DNA of 23,492 nucleotides from Rickettsia typhi (GCA_945878545.1 CAMCTQ010000005.1:1-23492); one strand, 5' to 3'. Positions 1-8,561 are shown, counted from the stretch's first letter. Program-made: numbers and translations. The notes: generated from the letters alone by a model not told the origin.

Positions 1-192
1 TATAATTTAAGTGCGGCAATTTTTGGTGGTACAATTCCTATGATTGGGGCTGCTTTTTATAAGGCTACTGGTACCAATTTTGCTCTTGCTTATTATTTAA
101 CTGGGTTGGCAATTTTCTGTTTGTGTATTATTTTCTTTTACAAGGAAACGTATAAAAATAATTTATCCGAAGATACTGTTAGTTATGAATGA
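1..192 (+). CDS. C-terminal fragment of an MFS transporter (ProP/MHS-like)
   Basis: The window opens inside an open frame that ends at TGA 190-192, giving about 63 residues. It holds two hydrophobic stretches, one containing the glycine-rich segment [10 protein letters not shown] and one ending in [10 protein letters not shown]. This looks like the last two membrane helices and short cytoplasmic tail of a major facilitator transporter; the GGTxPxI pattern followed by a helix and a charged tail is usual for the metabolite:H+ symporter (ProP, proline/betaine) branch common in Rickettsiales. The substrate cannot be read from this fragment. The stop overlaps the next gene's ATG (185) by 8 bp, so the two are probably translated from one message. 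Confidence 0.7.
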   Translation, partial: YNLSAAIFGGTIPMIGAAFYKATGTNFALAYYLTGLAIFCLCIIFFYKETYKNNLSEDTVSYE

Positions 193-854
193 TATATCTA
201 TCCAAGAATTTGAAGTGCCGGGTAATGGTAATAAGGTATTAATGCATTCTTGTTGCGCTCCTTGCTCTGGTCCATTGATGGAAAAGATGGTTAAATCAGG
301 TATTGATCTAACTATCTTTTTTTACAATCCAAATATCCATCCGAAAAAAGAGTATGAGATCCGAAAAAACGAAAATATACGTTTTGCTAAAAAGTTAGGT
401 ATCAATTTTGTTGATGCGGATTATGATGTACAAAATTGGTTTGCTAGAGCCAAAGGTATGGAACATGAACCAGAACGAGGAATTCGTTGCAGTATGTGTT
501 TTGATATGCGTTTTATTCGAACCGCTCTTTATGCTTATGAAAATAACTTCATAAGTAATAACTTCTTCACTTGGTATTTCAAGATGGAAAGATATGGATC
601 AAATAAATAAATCTGGCGTTAAAGCTGCTTCCTGTTATCCAGAGATAACTTACTGGACTTATAACTGGAGAAAAGATGGCGGTAGTGCAAGAATGTATGA
701 AATTGCTAAAGACGAAGAATTTTATAAGCAAGAATATTGTGGATGTATATACTCCTTGCGTGACACAAACAACTGGCGCAGAAAAAATGATAGGGAGGAA
801 ATTTCTATTGGTGAAGAGTTTTATAGTGCCATTGTAAAAAACAACATCTATTAA
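185..854 (+). pseudogene. queH: queH epoxyqueuosine reductase, broken by a +1 frameshift
   Basis: QueH makes the last step of queuosine synthesis in tRNA, reducing epoxyqueuosine with an iron-sulfur cluster. Both halves of the family are visible but in different frames. The first frame (185-610) has [10 protein letters not shown] (Cys23, Cys24, Cys27) and RCSMCF (Cys102, Cys105). The second frame, open after TAA 552-554 and continuing to 854, gives [26 protein letters not shown] and [10 protein letters not shown], all typical of QueH. The frames join if one base is removed from ATAA at 551-554, after Phe122, which would restore a protein of about 222 residues, normal for the family. The cause is either a true frameshift mutation or a sequencing indel. 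The gene overlaps the end of the upstream transporter gene. Family assignment is firm; activity is doubtful. Confidence 0.88.
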
Positions 855-907
855 TAATTTTAATACTAACTAACGAAGTATATTTACACTACAAGTATTG
901 TGCGTGT

Positions 908-925
908 TAAGCTTACTAATAAGCT
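908..925. repeat. Small hairpin between queH and the lipase gene
   Basis: AGCTTA (910-915) and TAAGCT (920-925) form a 6-bp stem with a CTAA loop. No T-run follows, so it is not a convincing terminator. The rest of the 108-bp gap (855-962) is AT-rich, and no clear -35/-10 pair stands out for the lipase gene. Confidence 0.35.
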
Positions 926-962
926 GGTTATTACTAATATACGCAATGTTGTGGTTTAATAA

Positions 963-2087
963 ATGAAAAAAACTGATACAAGCAACGATGAATCCATTGT
1001 TGAGTATGAAGGAGATGTAGCAATTGTTAGCGAACATTTTAATCCGCCAGATCCCGCTGAACAGTTAAAAGCTGATAAAGTTAGTAAGGAATTAGAAAGT
1101 TTAGGGGCAAAACAGTTAAGTACCAAGTCCATTTGCGGTCTTACCAAAACTCAGCTTGAATTTATGTGTGACGTAGCTAAGCTCAGCACTACTGGAGCAA
1201 AAGAAAATGTTGCTAAGCTTAAGGAAGATGGGTTTTCTTCTGCAGAGGACTTTAGAAAAAAAGGATTCTTAATAAAAGAGATCGAAGATAAATCCATGCA
1301 GACAAAATGTGTTTTGTTATATAAAGAAAATTCAGATGAAGTCTATATTAGTTTCCGTGGGACTAAAAATAAAAGAAACATGCTCACAGATATGAATTTT
1401 GGTCTTACATCTAGTGGCTTTATGGCAGGTAAAGTACATGCAGGGTTTTACAATGCTTTTCAGGGCTTATGGCCACAAGTAAGAGAGGAGCTTGATAGCT
1501 TGGCTAAAGCTCAAGGTAAAACAGCTTCTGATTTAAAATATAATTTTACTGGACACAGTATGGGTGGAGCAGTTGCTAAGATCGCAGCACATTATGTACA
1601 CAAGGAATACCATGTTCAACCTCATAATATAAATGTTGTAACTTTTGGAGATCCTAGGGTATTTGATACCAGACAAGCCCGAGAATATGAAAAAGCTTTG
1701 GGGGCTCATACAGTCAGGTTTACGCAGGAAAATAACCGAGATATAATCCCAACACTCAGTCCTGGTTTTATTGGATATAAACATGTTGGAGCACAAATTA
1801 AAGTAGTATCATCCAGTACTAAAGTCATACCTCATGCACTTAAGCATTATAACGAAGGGTTAAAAAAACTAAGAGAAGATGGCTTAGTTGATAATAAATC
1901 TGTTTCATTTTTTTATAGACCAGTAAAGTTAATACAGGCGCTAAGAGAAAAAATTGTTTATATGGTAAAACCGATAAAGGATATGATTAAGAAAAGTGTA
2001 GGCCACGAAAGCTGGCATACTAAAGAAGCTCAAAATCGTAAAAAACATCAAGAGAAACAGTCTAGCGCATCTACTTTAAGTAGATAA
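963..2087 (+). CDS. Class 3 (fungal-type) lipase family protein
   Basis: This is a 374-residue alpha/beta hydrolase of the lipase class 3 family (triacylglycerol or phospholipid hydrolases). The core runs from about residue 115 to 305: the FRGT oxyanion-region motif (131-134), HAGFYNAF (159-166), the nucleophile elbow GHSMGG with Ser199, FGDPRVFD (228-235), catalytic Asp260 in NRDIIPTLSP, and a likely catalytic His291 in HALKHY. The triad therefore appears complete. No signal peptide is visible. The N-terminal ~110 residues are charged and helical, and the C-terminal tail (318-374) is basic. In intracellular bacteria such enzymes may act on host or own membranes, but the substrate and secretion route are inference. 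The gene stands alone, with a strong terminator directly after its stop. Confidence 0.85.
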   Translation: MKKTDTSNDESIVEYEGDVAIVSEHFNPPDPAEQLKADKVSKELESLGAKQLSTKSICGLTKTQLEFMCDVAKLSTTGAKENVAKLKEDGFSSAEDFRKKGFLIKEIEDKSMQTKCVLLYKENSDEVYISFRGTKNKRNMLTDMNFGLTSSGFMAGKVHAGFYNAFQGLWPQVREELDSLAKAQGKTASDLKYNFTGHSMGGAVAKIAAHYVHKEYHVQPHNINVVTFGDPRVFDTRQAREYEKALGAHTVRFTQENNRDIIPTLSPGFIGYKHVGAQIKVVSSSTKVIPHALKHYNEGLKKLREDGLVDNKSVSFFYRPVKLIQALREKIVYMVKPIKDMIKKSVGHESWHTKEAQNRKKHQEKQSSASTLSR

Positions 2088-2140
2088 GACAACTACTACA
2101 ATGATTAGTATTGATATACTTTGTAGTAGTGTCTTATTTT
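2086..2140 (+). terminator. Rho-independent terminator after the lipase gene
   Basis: The stem AAGACAACTACTACAA (2086-2101) pairs with TTGTAGTAGTGTCTT (2121-2135), about 15 bp with one bulged A and a 19-nt loop, followed by ATTTTA. It begins within the lipase stop codon. Next comes the convergent gene on the minus strand; no equivalent T-run is seen for that direction. Confidence 0.8.
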
Positions 2141-2183
2141 ACAATTAAATCCTGAAATCAACTTTAATCTTTTTAAAGATATC

Positions 2184-3026
2184 CTAAATTTCTGCACTTT
2201 CTCCCACAAGTAAGCTCGAGACAGGGTCACTTCCTCCGTTATCTGGTAAGGTAATAGTAATTGATAATACTGGAGAAGATAAGCTTAAGCTGTTTATTGA
2301 TGCAAGAGCAGGAGCAACGGAACTACTAGAAGAAGATGATCTCAAGCTACTAATTTCGGGTACGCTAAATTCTTCTTCTGGTTCTTCTAGCATCTCTTGT
2401 TCAATTTTGTCCAAGTCTATATAGCGCTCTTTTGATTCCTCTTTTTCTCGTATTGGGAAAGAACTTTCTTCTATATCAACAACTTTAATGGATGGTAAAC
2501 TTAAAACTTGGTAATAAAGTTTTTCTATAATTTTTGCAGTCTCGCTACTAGAGCCTTTTGGTAGCAGGTCAAGTAAAGTTTTACTATGTACTGGCAGTAT
2601 TATATCATATTTATCACCTAGTTTATCTTGTAAAATCCAGGAAATAACATGAAAAACACAGACTACGGCTATACAAGGTGACTTTTCTTGACTTATATAA
2701 TTAAAAACAGATTCATCATGTTCTCTGGGTATGTTTTTTATCAAGTCGCCCAAACTTTTGGGAGCTTCTCTATCACCAGAACTTTCAGCGCTAGATTTAG
2801 ATATCCTGTCATCTATACCGATTATTTTTACACCAGCTTTCTCTAGTGCTTTAGTCATTTTTGATAGCTCATCTTGTGCTGAACTTGATGCTAGTTCGCC
2901 TCTTACTGTTCCCTCAGATAAAACTCTGATCTCGCTATTTTCTCTATATTGGCCCAGAATGTAATCTTGAATATATTTATTTTGCAGAGCGTCACTAGGA
3001 ATATCGCACACTAATGTTTTTTTCAT
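2184..3026 (-). CDS. Unrecognised serine-rich protein
   Basis: I do not recognise this 280-residue protein. The N-terminal half is mixed and charged (MKKTLVCDIP start; helical stretch ELSKMTKALEKAGVKII). A hydrophobic segment, CIAVVCVFHVISWIL, lies near the middle (about residues 118-132) but is short for a firm membrane call. The last 80 residues are low in complexity: an acidic stretch (EEPEEEF), then serine runs (SSSSSS) and a Leu/Ser-rich tail. The start is supported by AGAGG 8 bases before ATG on the minus strand. The gene lies alone between the convergent lipase and ccmF, with ccmF upstream on the same strand but separated by 93 bp. Low-complexity proteins of this type in intracellular bacteria are sometimes secreted effectors; that is speculation here. 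Confidence 0.6.
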   Translation of the reverse strand: MKKTLVCDIPSDALQNKYIQDYILGQYRENSEIRVLSEGTVRGELASSSAQDELSKMTKALEKAGVKIIGIDDRISKSSAESSGDREAPKSLGDLIKNIPREHDESVFNYISQEKSPCIAVVCVFHVISWILQDKLGDKYDIILPVHSKTLLDLLPKGSSSETAKIIEKLYYQVLSLPSIKVVDIEESSFPIREKEESKERYIDLDKIEQEMLEEPEEEFSVPEISSLRSSSSSSSVAPALASINSLSLSSPVLSITITLPDNGGSDPVSSLLVGESAEI

Positions 3027-3119
3027 AACGAAACCTCTAAAAATTGCTTAATGCATTAATACATCCTACTATCAATTAAAGTTTTTTGAAAGGTATTTTT
3101 TTTGGGGGATCTTTTAGAA

Positions 3120-4973
3120 TTATTTTAGTTTAGTTATGTAAATAAAGAAAGTAGTAGATATTAAAAATATTGAGAGCCAAACGCAATAAATCATGGGTCT
3201 ATAATATATGATAGCATGGATAACATTGCTATCTACTTTACTCAAGGTAGCTACCATATCGTGTGTTAGATAAGAATAAATATCAGATTCTTGGGACAGT
3301 GTATTTTCAATTTTATATAATCTATTTTCAGGTTTTAGTATGACTACATTACCATTATTGTCCTGGACAGAAAATTCGGCTATTTGTCTGTAGTATACTT
3401 GTGTATCACTAAATTTTATATTATTCAATTTAACCAAAAAGAATTCATTTGAAACAGAATCTCCAGCCTTGCCAATGAATTCTATTTCTTTTGAAAAAAG
3501 GACATTGGTGGTTATTGCAAAAGCTAGCAATCCTAAGCTAAAATGTCCTAATATTAGTGATAATTTACGCGCGCTTATCGACTCTTTAAAATAGTGGGTT
3601 TCAATAAGCACTAAATCTAGCATTTGAGTCATCAAAAATACTGAAGCAAATAGTATCGATGCGCTAATAACTCCCCATTCTACATTATAATAATAAATTA
3701 CTAATAGACATATTGAAGGGCTTAGTAAGTGGGTTAGCTTCCTCATTACGCTAATTTTTTTTTGAAGATAAGGGGCTATGGACGCGATGAGCATTAAAGG
3801 GATAAAAATAGGAATAAATATTTTATGAAAATATTCTGGGTCGATTGCTATATCGTTCTCATAAAAAAAGGAGTGATATATTGGGTATATAACAGCAACA
3901 AACAAAGACAAGAGGGCGGTAATCCATAAAATATTGCCAGCGATAATAGATTTGTCGCGGATTATTAACGGAGAAGTAGTTTTGGCGTTAGTAAAGCTGT
4001 CTTCTTTTCTTATTATGAAAGCAACAAATGGTAACAAAGTTAAAATGGCGCAGATAACAAACAGATAAAGCCCACGTTCTGCAGAAAATGCAAAGCTGTG
4101 AACAGAGCTGATTATCCCACTTCTTACAAAGAAAAGACCATATAAGGTAAGTAAAAATGCTAAAAAAGAAGTTATAATGCTCCACTTTAAAAGCCTTCCT
4201 GATTTATTAGTGATTAGCAGAAAATGGTGTAAGGCAATACCTGCAAGCCAAGGCATTAGAGATATATTCTCCACGGGGTCGAAGAACCAATACCCTCCCC
4301 AACCAAGTTCCCTATATGCCCACCATGATCCAAGGCCTATGCCAGCTGTAAGCAAAAGAAGGGCGAGGCTTGAAAGATGGAGGCTATTTTGCAGTATTAT
4401 TTGTTTGTCCTTGGGGCTTAGTAGCAGTAAAATAGCATTTACATAGACAGTTATATAAGTTACATAACCCATATATAATAATGGAGGGTGAATAGACAGA
4501 GCTTTATCTTGGAGTACTGGATTTAAACCAAGGCCTTGGTCGGGAGCAAATTTAAAATTATCAAAGGGGTTGGAAGTGAAATATATGAAACATAGAAATA
4601 ATGTTTGAATAAATGCTAAAATAGCTATTTGTAAGTTTCTAGTATTATTTTTATAGTTTGTTATTTTTATGTATATAGAACTAATGAAGCTAAGCATACT
4701 TGCGTACAATAAAATAGAGCCTTCATGACTTGCCCAGCTGCCGGCGATTTTGTAAATTAATGGTTTGATGGTGCTTGAATTTAAGAAAACATTTTTGACC
4801 GAGAAGTCAGAGTTTACAAAAGCAAAAACTAATAGAAAAAAACAAAGAATTATAGCAGAACTACTTATCCAAAAAATATATGACTTGGCATTATTCCAAC
4901 TCTGAACAAATATTGCCAAAATTGAAGTTATTATAGAAAAAACTAACAAAGAATTGCCAGCAATACTAATCAC
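3120..4973 (-). CDS. ccmF: CcmF, cytochrome c heme lyase subunit
   Basis: CcmF is the membrane heme lyase of cytochrome c maturation system I; it takes heme from holo-CcmE and attaches it to apocytochrome c in the periplasm. The 617-residue product is multi-spanning, carries the WWD heme-handling motif (WAYRELGWGGYWFFDPVEN, 218-236, then MPWL), and has the conserved IHPPLLYMGY (161-170) and ALHHF (247-251) histidine sites and the early GSWASHEGS block (78-86). Length is close to the usual 630-660. The start is GTG at 4973, giving MISIAGNS. This overlaps the TAG (4966-4968) that would end the original corC frame, so the two genes were translationally coupled. Other ccm genes are not in the window. 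Confidence 0.93.
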   Translation of the reverse strand: MISIAGNSLLVFSIITSILAIFVQSWNNAKSYIFWISSSAIILCFFLLVFAFVNSDFSVKNVFLNSSTIKPLIYKIAGSWASHEGSILLYASMLSFISSIYIKITNYKNNTRNLQIAILAFIQTLFLCFIYFTSNPFDNFKFAPDQGLGLNPVLQDKALSIHPPLLYMGYVTYITVYVNAILLLLSPKDKQIILQNSLHLSSLALLLLTAGIGLGSWWAYRELGWGGYWFFDPVENISLMPWLAGIALHHFLLITNKSGRLLKWSIITSFLAFLLTLYGLFFVRSGIISSVHSFAFSAERGLYLFVICAILTLLPFVAFIIRKEDSFTNAKTTSPLIIRDKSIIAGNILWITALLSLFVAVIYPIYHSFFYENDIAIDPEYFHKIFIPIFIPLMLIASIAPYLQKKISVMRKLTHLLSPSICLLVIYYYNVEWGVISASILFASVFLMTQMLDLVLIETHYFKESISARKLSLILGHFSLGLLAFAITTNVLFSKEIEFIGKAGDSVSNEFFLVKLNNIKFSDTQVYYRQIAEFSVQDNNGNVVILKPENRLYKIENTLSQESDIYSYLTHDMVATLSKVDSNVIHAIIYYRPMIYCVWLSIFLISTTFFIYITKLK

Positions 4974-5133
4974 TATTGAGGTCCTTGTTTACTTGTAGAA
5001 AAATATTTAAGGATTTTATTCGGTTCTGAGTTTTCTTTTTTACGACTATCTTTAGGTCGTCAATAACAATAAACTCTCCCTGATTTGGAATTCTTTTCAT
5101 TTCATTAATCACAAAACCAGCAATTGTTGTAGC
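4966..5133 (-). pseudogene. Severed C-terminal CorC/HlyC domain of the upstream CBS protein
   Basis: Directly after the TAA that ends the upstream CBS gene, the same frame stays open for 55 codons to TAG 4966-4968. It encodes ATTIAGFVINEMKRIPNQGE followed by FIVIDDLKIVVKKKTQNRI. This matches the normal end of the family (EATTIAGLVIxExxRIPxxG...F...RxxxNRI), so it is the missing transporter-associated domain and not random open frame. It overlaps the ccmF GTG start. It has no start codon or ribosome site of its own near the break and is probably untranslated unless the stop is read through. Confidence 0.85.
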
Positions 5134-6237
5134 TTATGTTTCTGGTAAATCCCAGTTCAATTCGCGATTAACGTCCCTGATTGATACTGATCCGTCAATC
5201 ACATATTCATCTTCAGATTTTTTAGTGATTTTATTGTGAGCATGATCATGTTCATCGTATATCTGGCCAAAAACTTCTTCTATAACATCTTCCATTGTCA
5301 TAATTCCTTGCAAATCGCCATACTCGTCAACTACGCAGGCTAAATGACTCTGCCCTTCTTTAAAGAACCTTAATTGCTGTATTACAAGAGCATTATTTGG
5401 TACAAATATTGGGTCTTTCAGTAGAGATCGCACATTAATATCCTTTGTTTCAGCACTTGTTCCATGTATCTTGCGCGCTAGATCCTTGATATGTAGTATA
5501 CCTATTATATTATCCGGTGTTTTTTCCCAGATTGGGATTCTTGTGTGGTTAGAAGCAATCGCTGTTTTGAGAAGTTTTTCAGTCGGTGTATCAACGTTAA
5601 TAGCAAATATTTTACTTCGGTGAATCATAATATCAGCAGTAACCATATTTCTTATGTCAAGAATGCCGCCAAGCATATCTCTGTCATCTTTGATTACATT
5701 TCCTTCGTGCATATGATGCTCGATAACACCACGAACTTCATCTTCAACGGAAACTTCTTGCTTTAAATTAATACGAAACAAAAAGCAAAATATTCTTACC
5801 ACGTAAGCAAGTAAAATATTCAGTGGTTTAAATAATTTCAGGAGTATTATAATCGCAGGAGCTATAAGTAGGGCGATCTTTTCTGGTTTTGCTACAGCTA
5901 TGGCTTTTGGAACCACTTCTGAAAAAACGATAATTACAAATGACATTACTATTGATGAAACTATAGTTCCTAGATCATCTCCTAGTACGTCTATAAACAA
6001 ACTAGTCGCAATTGTTGTGCATAACGTATTAGATAGACTGTTGCCAATTAGTAACGTACTGATTACTTTATCTTTGATTTTAATAATCTTAAGAACTGTT
6101 ATAGCTCGCTTATTACCTTCCGATCTTAGTTTGTGTAATTTTCCTGGAGCAGAGGCAGTTATCGAGGTTTCGCCTGCTGCCATCATACCACCGAAAGCAA
6201 GTAGGCCTATTATTAAGAATATAATGAGAAGAAACAT
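5134..6237 (-). CDS. CorC/HlyC-family membrane protein with CBS pair, truncated by in-frame TAA
   Basis: This is a DUF21 (CNNM) plus CBS-domain protein, the family of CorC and hemolysin C homologues linked to Mg2+/Co2+ efflux or membrane integrity. The membrane domain covers about residues 1-155 (ETSITASAPGKL, GNSLSNTLCTTIA, VFSEVVPKAIAV). CBS1 covers about 203-258 (HTRIPIWEKTPDNIIGILHIKDL) and CBS2 about 268-328 (CVVDEYGDLQGIMTMEDVIEEVFGQI). The product stops after NRELNWDLPET at residue 367, a point where the family continues into the CorC_HlyC domain, and that domain follows in the same frame. Original length would be about 423. The shortened protein could keep the CBS and membrane parts. 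ATG 6237 is chosen because the membrane helix begins at once; no clear Shine-Dalgarno is seen. Confidence 0.88.
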   Translation of the reverse strand: MFLLIIFLIIGLLAFGGMMAAGETSITASAPGKLHKLRSEGNKRAITVLKIIKIKDKVISTLLIGNSLSNTLCTTIATSLFIDVLGDDLGTIVSSIVMSFVIIVFSEVVPKAIAVAKPEKIALLIAPAIIILLKLFKPLNILLAYVVRIFCFLFRINLKQEVSVEDEVRGVIEHHMHEGNVIKDDRDMLGGILDIRNMVTADIMIHRSKIFAINVDTPTEKLLKTAIASNHTRIPIWEKTPDNIIGILHIKDLARKIHGTSAETKDINVRSLLKDPIFVPNNALVIQQLRFFKEGQSHLACVVDEYGDLQGIMTMEDVIEEVFGQIYDEHDHAHNKITKKSEDEYVIDGSVSIRDVNRELNWDLPET

Positions 6238-6275
6238 TTATGTTTATTTTTTGAAAAAATCATTTACTAGAATCT

Positions 6276-6305
6276 AATTTAGTTGATAGTATCTCACTTT
6301 GACAA
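6276..6305 (-). promoter_or_regulatory. Possible promoter of the corC-ccmF unit
   Basis: On the minus strand TTGTCA (6305-6300) and TAAATT (6281-6276) are spaced by 18 bases, about 38 bases before the corC ATG. The match is partial (5/6 and 4/6). The divergent thyX gene shares this 161-bp spacer, in which I see no equally good pair for the plus strand. Confidence 0.3.
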
Positions 6306-6398
6306 GAATTTTCTGTAAATGAGTTGCCAAAATTATCTGGTTCACTTAAAAAATAATAGTATCGAGCTAATATAACTTAAAAATTAATGGTATGAGTA

Positions 6399-7319
6399 AT
6401 GTCTGATGAGAATGAACTAAATGAGGTGCTACAAATAAAAAACACCACTAAAAGAGCTACTGTAGAAGCTCTAGAGGAAATTTTATATAAACCCATACCA
6501 GTGCTTGACCATGGGTTTGTAAGGGTAGTAGACTATATGGGCGATGATAGTGCTGTGGTCCAAGCTGCAAGGGTTTCCTATGGTAGAGGGACTAAAAAAA
6601 GCTTGCAAGATAAGGGGCTAATAAATTATCTAATCAGACATCGCCATACTACGCCGCTTGAGATGTGTGATATAAAATTTCATATTAAGCTGCCAATTTT
6701 TATTGCAAGACAGTGGATTCGTCATCGTACAGCTAGTGTGAATGAATATTCTGCTAGATATTCAATATTAAGTAATGAGTTTTATTTACCAGATGCTTCT
6801 CATCTCACTCCTCAATCTTCGGTGAATAAACAAGGTAGGAGTGAAACTGCCCTACCGGAAGATATTGCTTTAAAAGTACTTGCAACGATTAAAGAAGATT
6901 CTTTGAGATGTTATAAGAATTACATTGGAATGATGAATGAGGACGATCAGGGCAACATTATCGATGAAAATAATATCGGTATTACAAGAGAGCTTGCTAG
7001 AATAAATTTGACCCTAAATCATTACACTGAGTGGTATTGGAAAATTAATTTACACAATTTACTGCATTTTCTATCCTTGAGAGCTGATAGCCATGCTCAA
7101 TATGAGATTCGGGTTTATGCCGAGGTAATGCTTGATATAGTAAAAGCTTGGGTTCCATTTGTATATGAAGCATTTCAAGAACACAGAATGCATGGCGCAA
7201 GTCTATCTAAAACTGGTATAGAAATTGTGCGTAAGATGATTAAAGGTGAAACGGTTGATCAGCAATCAAGTGGTATGAGCAAGAGAGAGTGGGATGAACT
7301 AATGTCAATAATTAACTAA
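6399..7319 (+). CDS. thyX: ThyX, flavin-dependent thymidylate synthase
   Basis: ThyX makes dTMP from dUMP using methylene-tetrahydrofolate as carbon donor and reduced FAD/NADPH as reductant, replacing ThyA. The 306-residue product carries the signature [15 protein letters not shown] at 108-122 exactly, with the preceding FIARQWI, the HRHTTPLEM block (81-89) and a C-terminal HSxR-type region ([14 protein letters not shown]). Rickettsiales ThyX proteins are of similar length, with a short N-terminal extension like the ~30 residues here. ATG 6399 is chosen because an ATG 7 bases earlier runs into TGA at once. miaA follows 27 bp later in the same direction, so they may be co-transcribed. Confidence 0.96.
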   Translation: MSDENELNEVLQIKNTTKRATVEALEEILYKPIPVLDHGFVRVVDYMGDDSAVVQAARVSYGRGTKKSLQDKGLINYLIRHRHTTPLEMCDIKFHIKLPIFIARQWIRHRTASVNEYSARYSILSNEFYLPDASHLTPQSSVNKQGRSETALPEDIALKVLATIKEDSLRCYKNYIGMMNEDDQGNIIDENNIGITRELARINLTLNHYTEWYWKINLHNLLHFLSLRADSHAQYEIRVYAEVMLDIVKAWVPFVYEAFQEHRMHGASLSKTGIEIVRKMIKGETVDQQSSGMSKREWDELMSIIN

Positions 7320-7346
7320 TACCATTTTCCATTTAAGCCAAGACAT

Positions 7347-8285
7347 ATGAATAAAATAGTAGTAATTTGTGGTCCCACAGCTAGTGGCAAGACTCAGTTT
7401 GCTCATTTCTTTGCAAAAAAACATAGGGGAGAAATAGTAAATGCTGATTCAATGCAATTGTATAGGCAGTTACCCATACTTACATCCTCACCAGCTCTCG
7501 AATTAAAAAATGAGTTGCCATATCATCTGTATAATTTTCTTGATGTTGAATCTGAATATTGTGTGGCTGAATACGCTGAAGAAGCAGCAAAAAAAATTAG
7601 AGACATTGCTAGTCGGGGTGGGTTACCTGTATTGGTTGGTGGGTCTGGTATGTATATTAGTGCTCTAATTAATGGTTTGAGTTGTATACCAGACATAGAT
7701 CCAGGGATCAGAGAAAGAGTAAGGGCTTTGCAAAAATCACTTTCTTCCAAGGATTTCTTCCAGTTGTTAATGGAGGTAGATATTGATGCTGCTTGTGTTT
7801 TGAATGAGCAAGATTCGCAAAGAATAGCTAGAGCTTATGAAGTAAGCTTACAAACCGGTAAATCCATATTATATTATCAAAAAAATAATACAAAACTACT
7901 AGCTGAGTTTATATTTGAAGTTATACTACTTTTACCAAGTCGAAGTTTTTTGTACTCTACTTGTGACAAGAGATTAGAACAGATGTTTGAAAATGGTGCG
8001 ATTGAAGAGGTTAGAGGGGTAATTAGTAAAAATCAAAATATCAAAACCTCGGCTATGAAATCTCTAGGAGTTCATGAGATTATTTCCTATTTGCGAGGGG
8101 ATATTTCAAAAGAAGAAGCCTTGGATAGAGCTAAAACAAAAACCAGGCAGTATGCAAAACGTCAAATTACTTGGTTTAAAAATCAAATCAAAGAAAAGAC
8201 TATCTTAGAATTCTCAAATTACGAAGAATATCAAAGAATTTTAACAATGGTGAGCCCGCCGGGATTCGAACCCGGGACAACCTGA
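7347..8285 (+). CDS. miaA: MiaA, tRNA dimethylallyltransferase, 3' end running into a tRNA gene
   Basis: MiaA transfers a dimethylallyl group to A37 of tRNAs that read codons starting with U. The 312-residue product has the P-loop GPTASGKT (9-16), NADSMQLY, the GGSGMY block, and the C-terminal KTRQYAKRQITWFKNQ motif. The last residues, VSPPGFEPGTT, come from antisense reading of the T-arm side of the tRNA-Lys gene on the other strand, giving a 38-bp overlap before TGA 8283-8285. No earlier stop exists in frame. The body is a normal MiaA, so this tail is probably a harmless extension acquired by loss of the native stop. tRNA-Lys(UUU) itself is not a MiaA substrate, so the overlap is positional only. 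Confidence 0.95.
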   Translation: MNKIVVICGPTASGKTQFAHFFAKKHRGEIVNADSMQLYRQLPILTSSPALELKNELPYHLYNFLDVESEYCVAEYAEEAAKKIRDIASRGGLPVLVGGSGMYISALINGLSCIPDIDPGIRERVRALQKSLSSKDFFQLLMEVDIDAACVLNEQDSQRIARAYEVSLQTGKSILYYQKNNTKLLAEFIFEVILLLPSRSFLYSTCDKRLEQMFENGAIEEVRGVISKNQNIKTSAMKSLGVHEIISYLRGDISKEEALDRAKTKTRQYAKRQITWFKNQIKEKTILEFSNYEEYQRILTMVSPPGFEPGTT

Positions 8286-8323
8286 TTAAAAGTCAAGTGC
8301 TCTACCAGCTGAGCTACGGGCTC
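8248..8323 (-). tRNA. trnK: tRNA-Lys (anticodon TTT)
   Basis: Read on the minus strand, acceptor GAGCCCG pairs with CGGGCTC, followed by discriminator A and an encoded CCA (8250-8248). The D arm (GCTCAGCTGGTAGAGC), the anticodon arm CTTGA-CTTTTAA-TCAGG, and the T arm CCGGG-TTCGAAT-CCCGG are all present; 76 nt with CCA. The loop places TTT at positions 34-36, giving lysine. The 3' half lies antisense within the end of miaA. No terminator is visible beyond CCA. Confidence 0.97.
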
Positions 8324-8343
8324 ACAAGATAAACTTTGCATCA

Positions 8344-8349
8344 ATTATA
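8344..8349 (-). promoter_or_regulatory. -10 box of tRNA-Lys
   Basis: A perfect TATAAT on the minus strand (plus-strand ATTATA) sits 20 bases before the mature tRNA 5' end, leaving room for a short leader. The -35 is poor: TTGTAG with an 18-base spacer matches at three positions. Confidence 0.5.
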
Positions 8350-8493
8350 GACTTCTAAAATCTGTTGCTACAAAGCCAATACTGTTATTACTCGCCAATG
8401 TTTTTAATTCTTAGATTTATCAAGTATTATCCATTTTATAAAGCAAAAACACGCTGATCTTACGTGCAATAGTGCATTAACTTATAAAATGTG

Positions 8494-8521
8494 TTTTACT
8501 TTATCGTGTAAAAACTATAGT
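8494..8521 (+). promoter_or_regulatory. Possible promoter of kdsB
   Basis: TTTTAC (8494-8499) and TATAGT (8516-8521) are 16 bases apart and 40 bases before the kdsB ATG. The rest of the 238-bp spacer 8324-8561, other than the tRNA promoter, shows no gene or structured element that I can support. Confidence 0.3.
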
Positions 8522-8561
8522 ATGTCAACAACTATTTTTATAGAAAAGGTTTAAACTAGAA

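Noticed and set aside
594..854. Separate 86-residue gene starting at ATG 594
   Set aside because: It is the frameshifted second half of queH; the homology starts well before this ATG.
4966..5136. Reassignment of TAA to a sense codon
   Set aside because: thyX, kdsB, cca and the lipase gene all end in TAA with nothing family-like following, so TAA is an ordinary stop here.
5900..6277. 125-codon plus-strand open frame opposite corC
   Set aside because: It is antisense to the conserved membrane domain of the CorC protein and has no start signal or family features.
6299..6304. TTGACA as the -35 of a thyX promoter
   Set aside because: No acceptable -10 lies 15-19 bases downstream on the plus strand.
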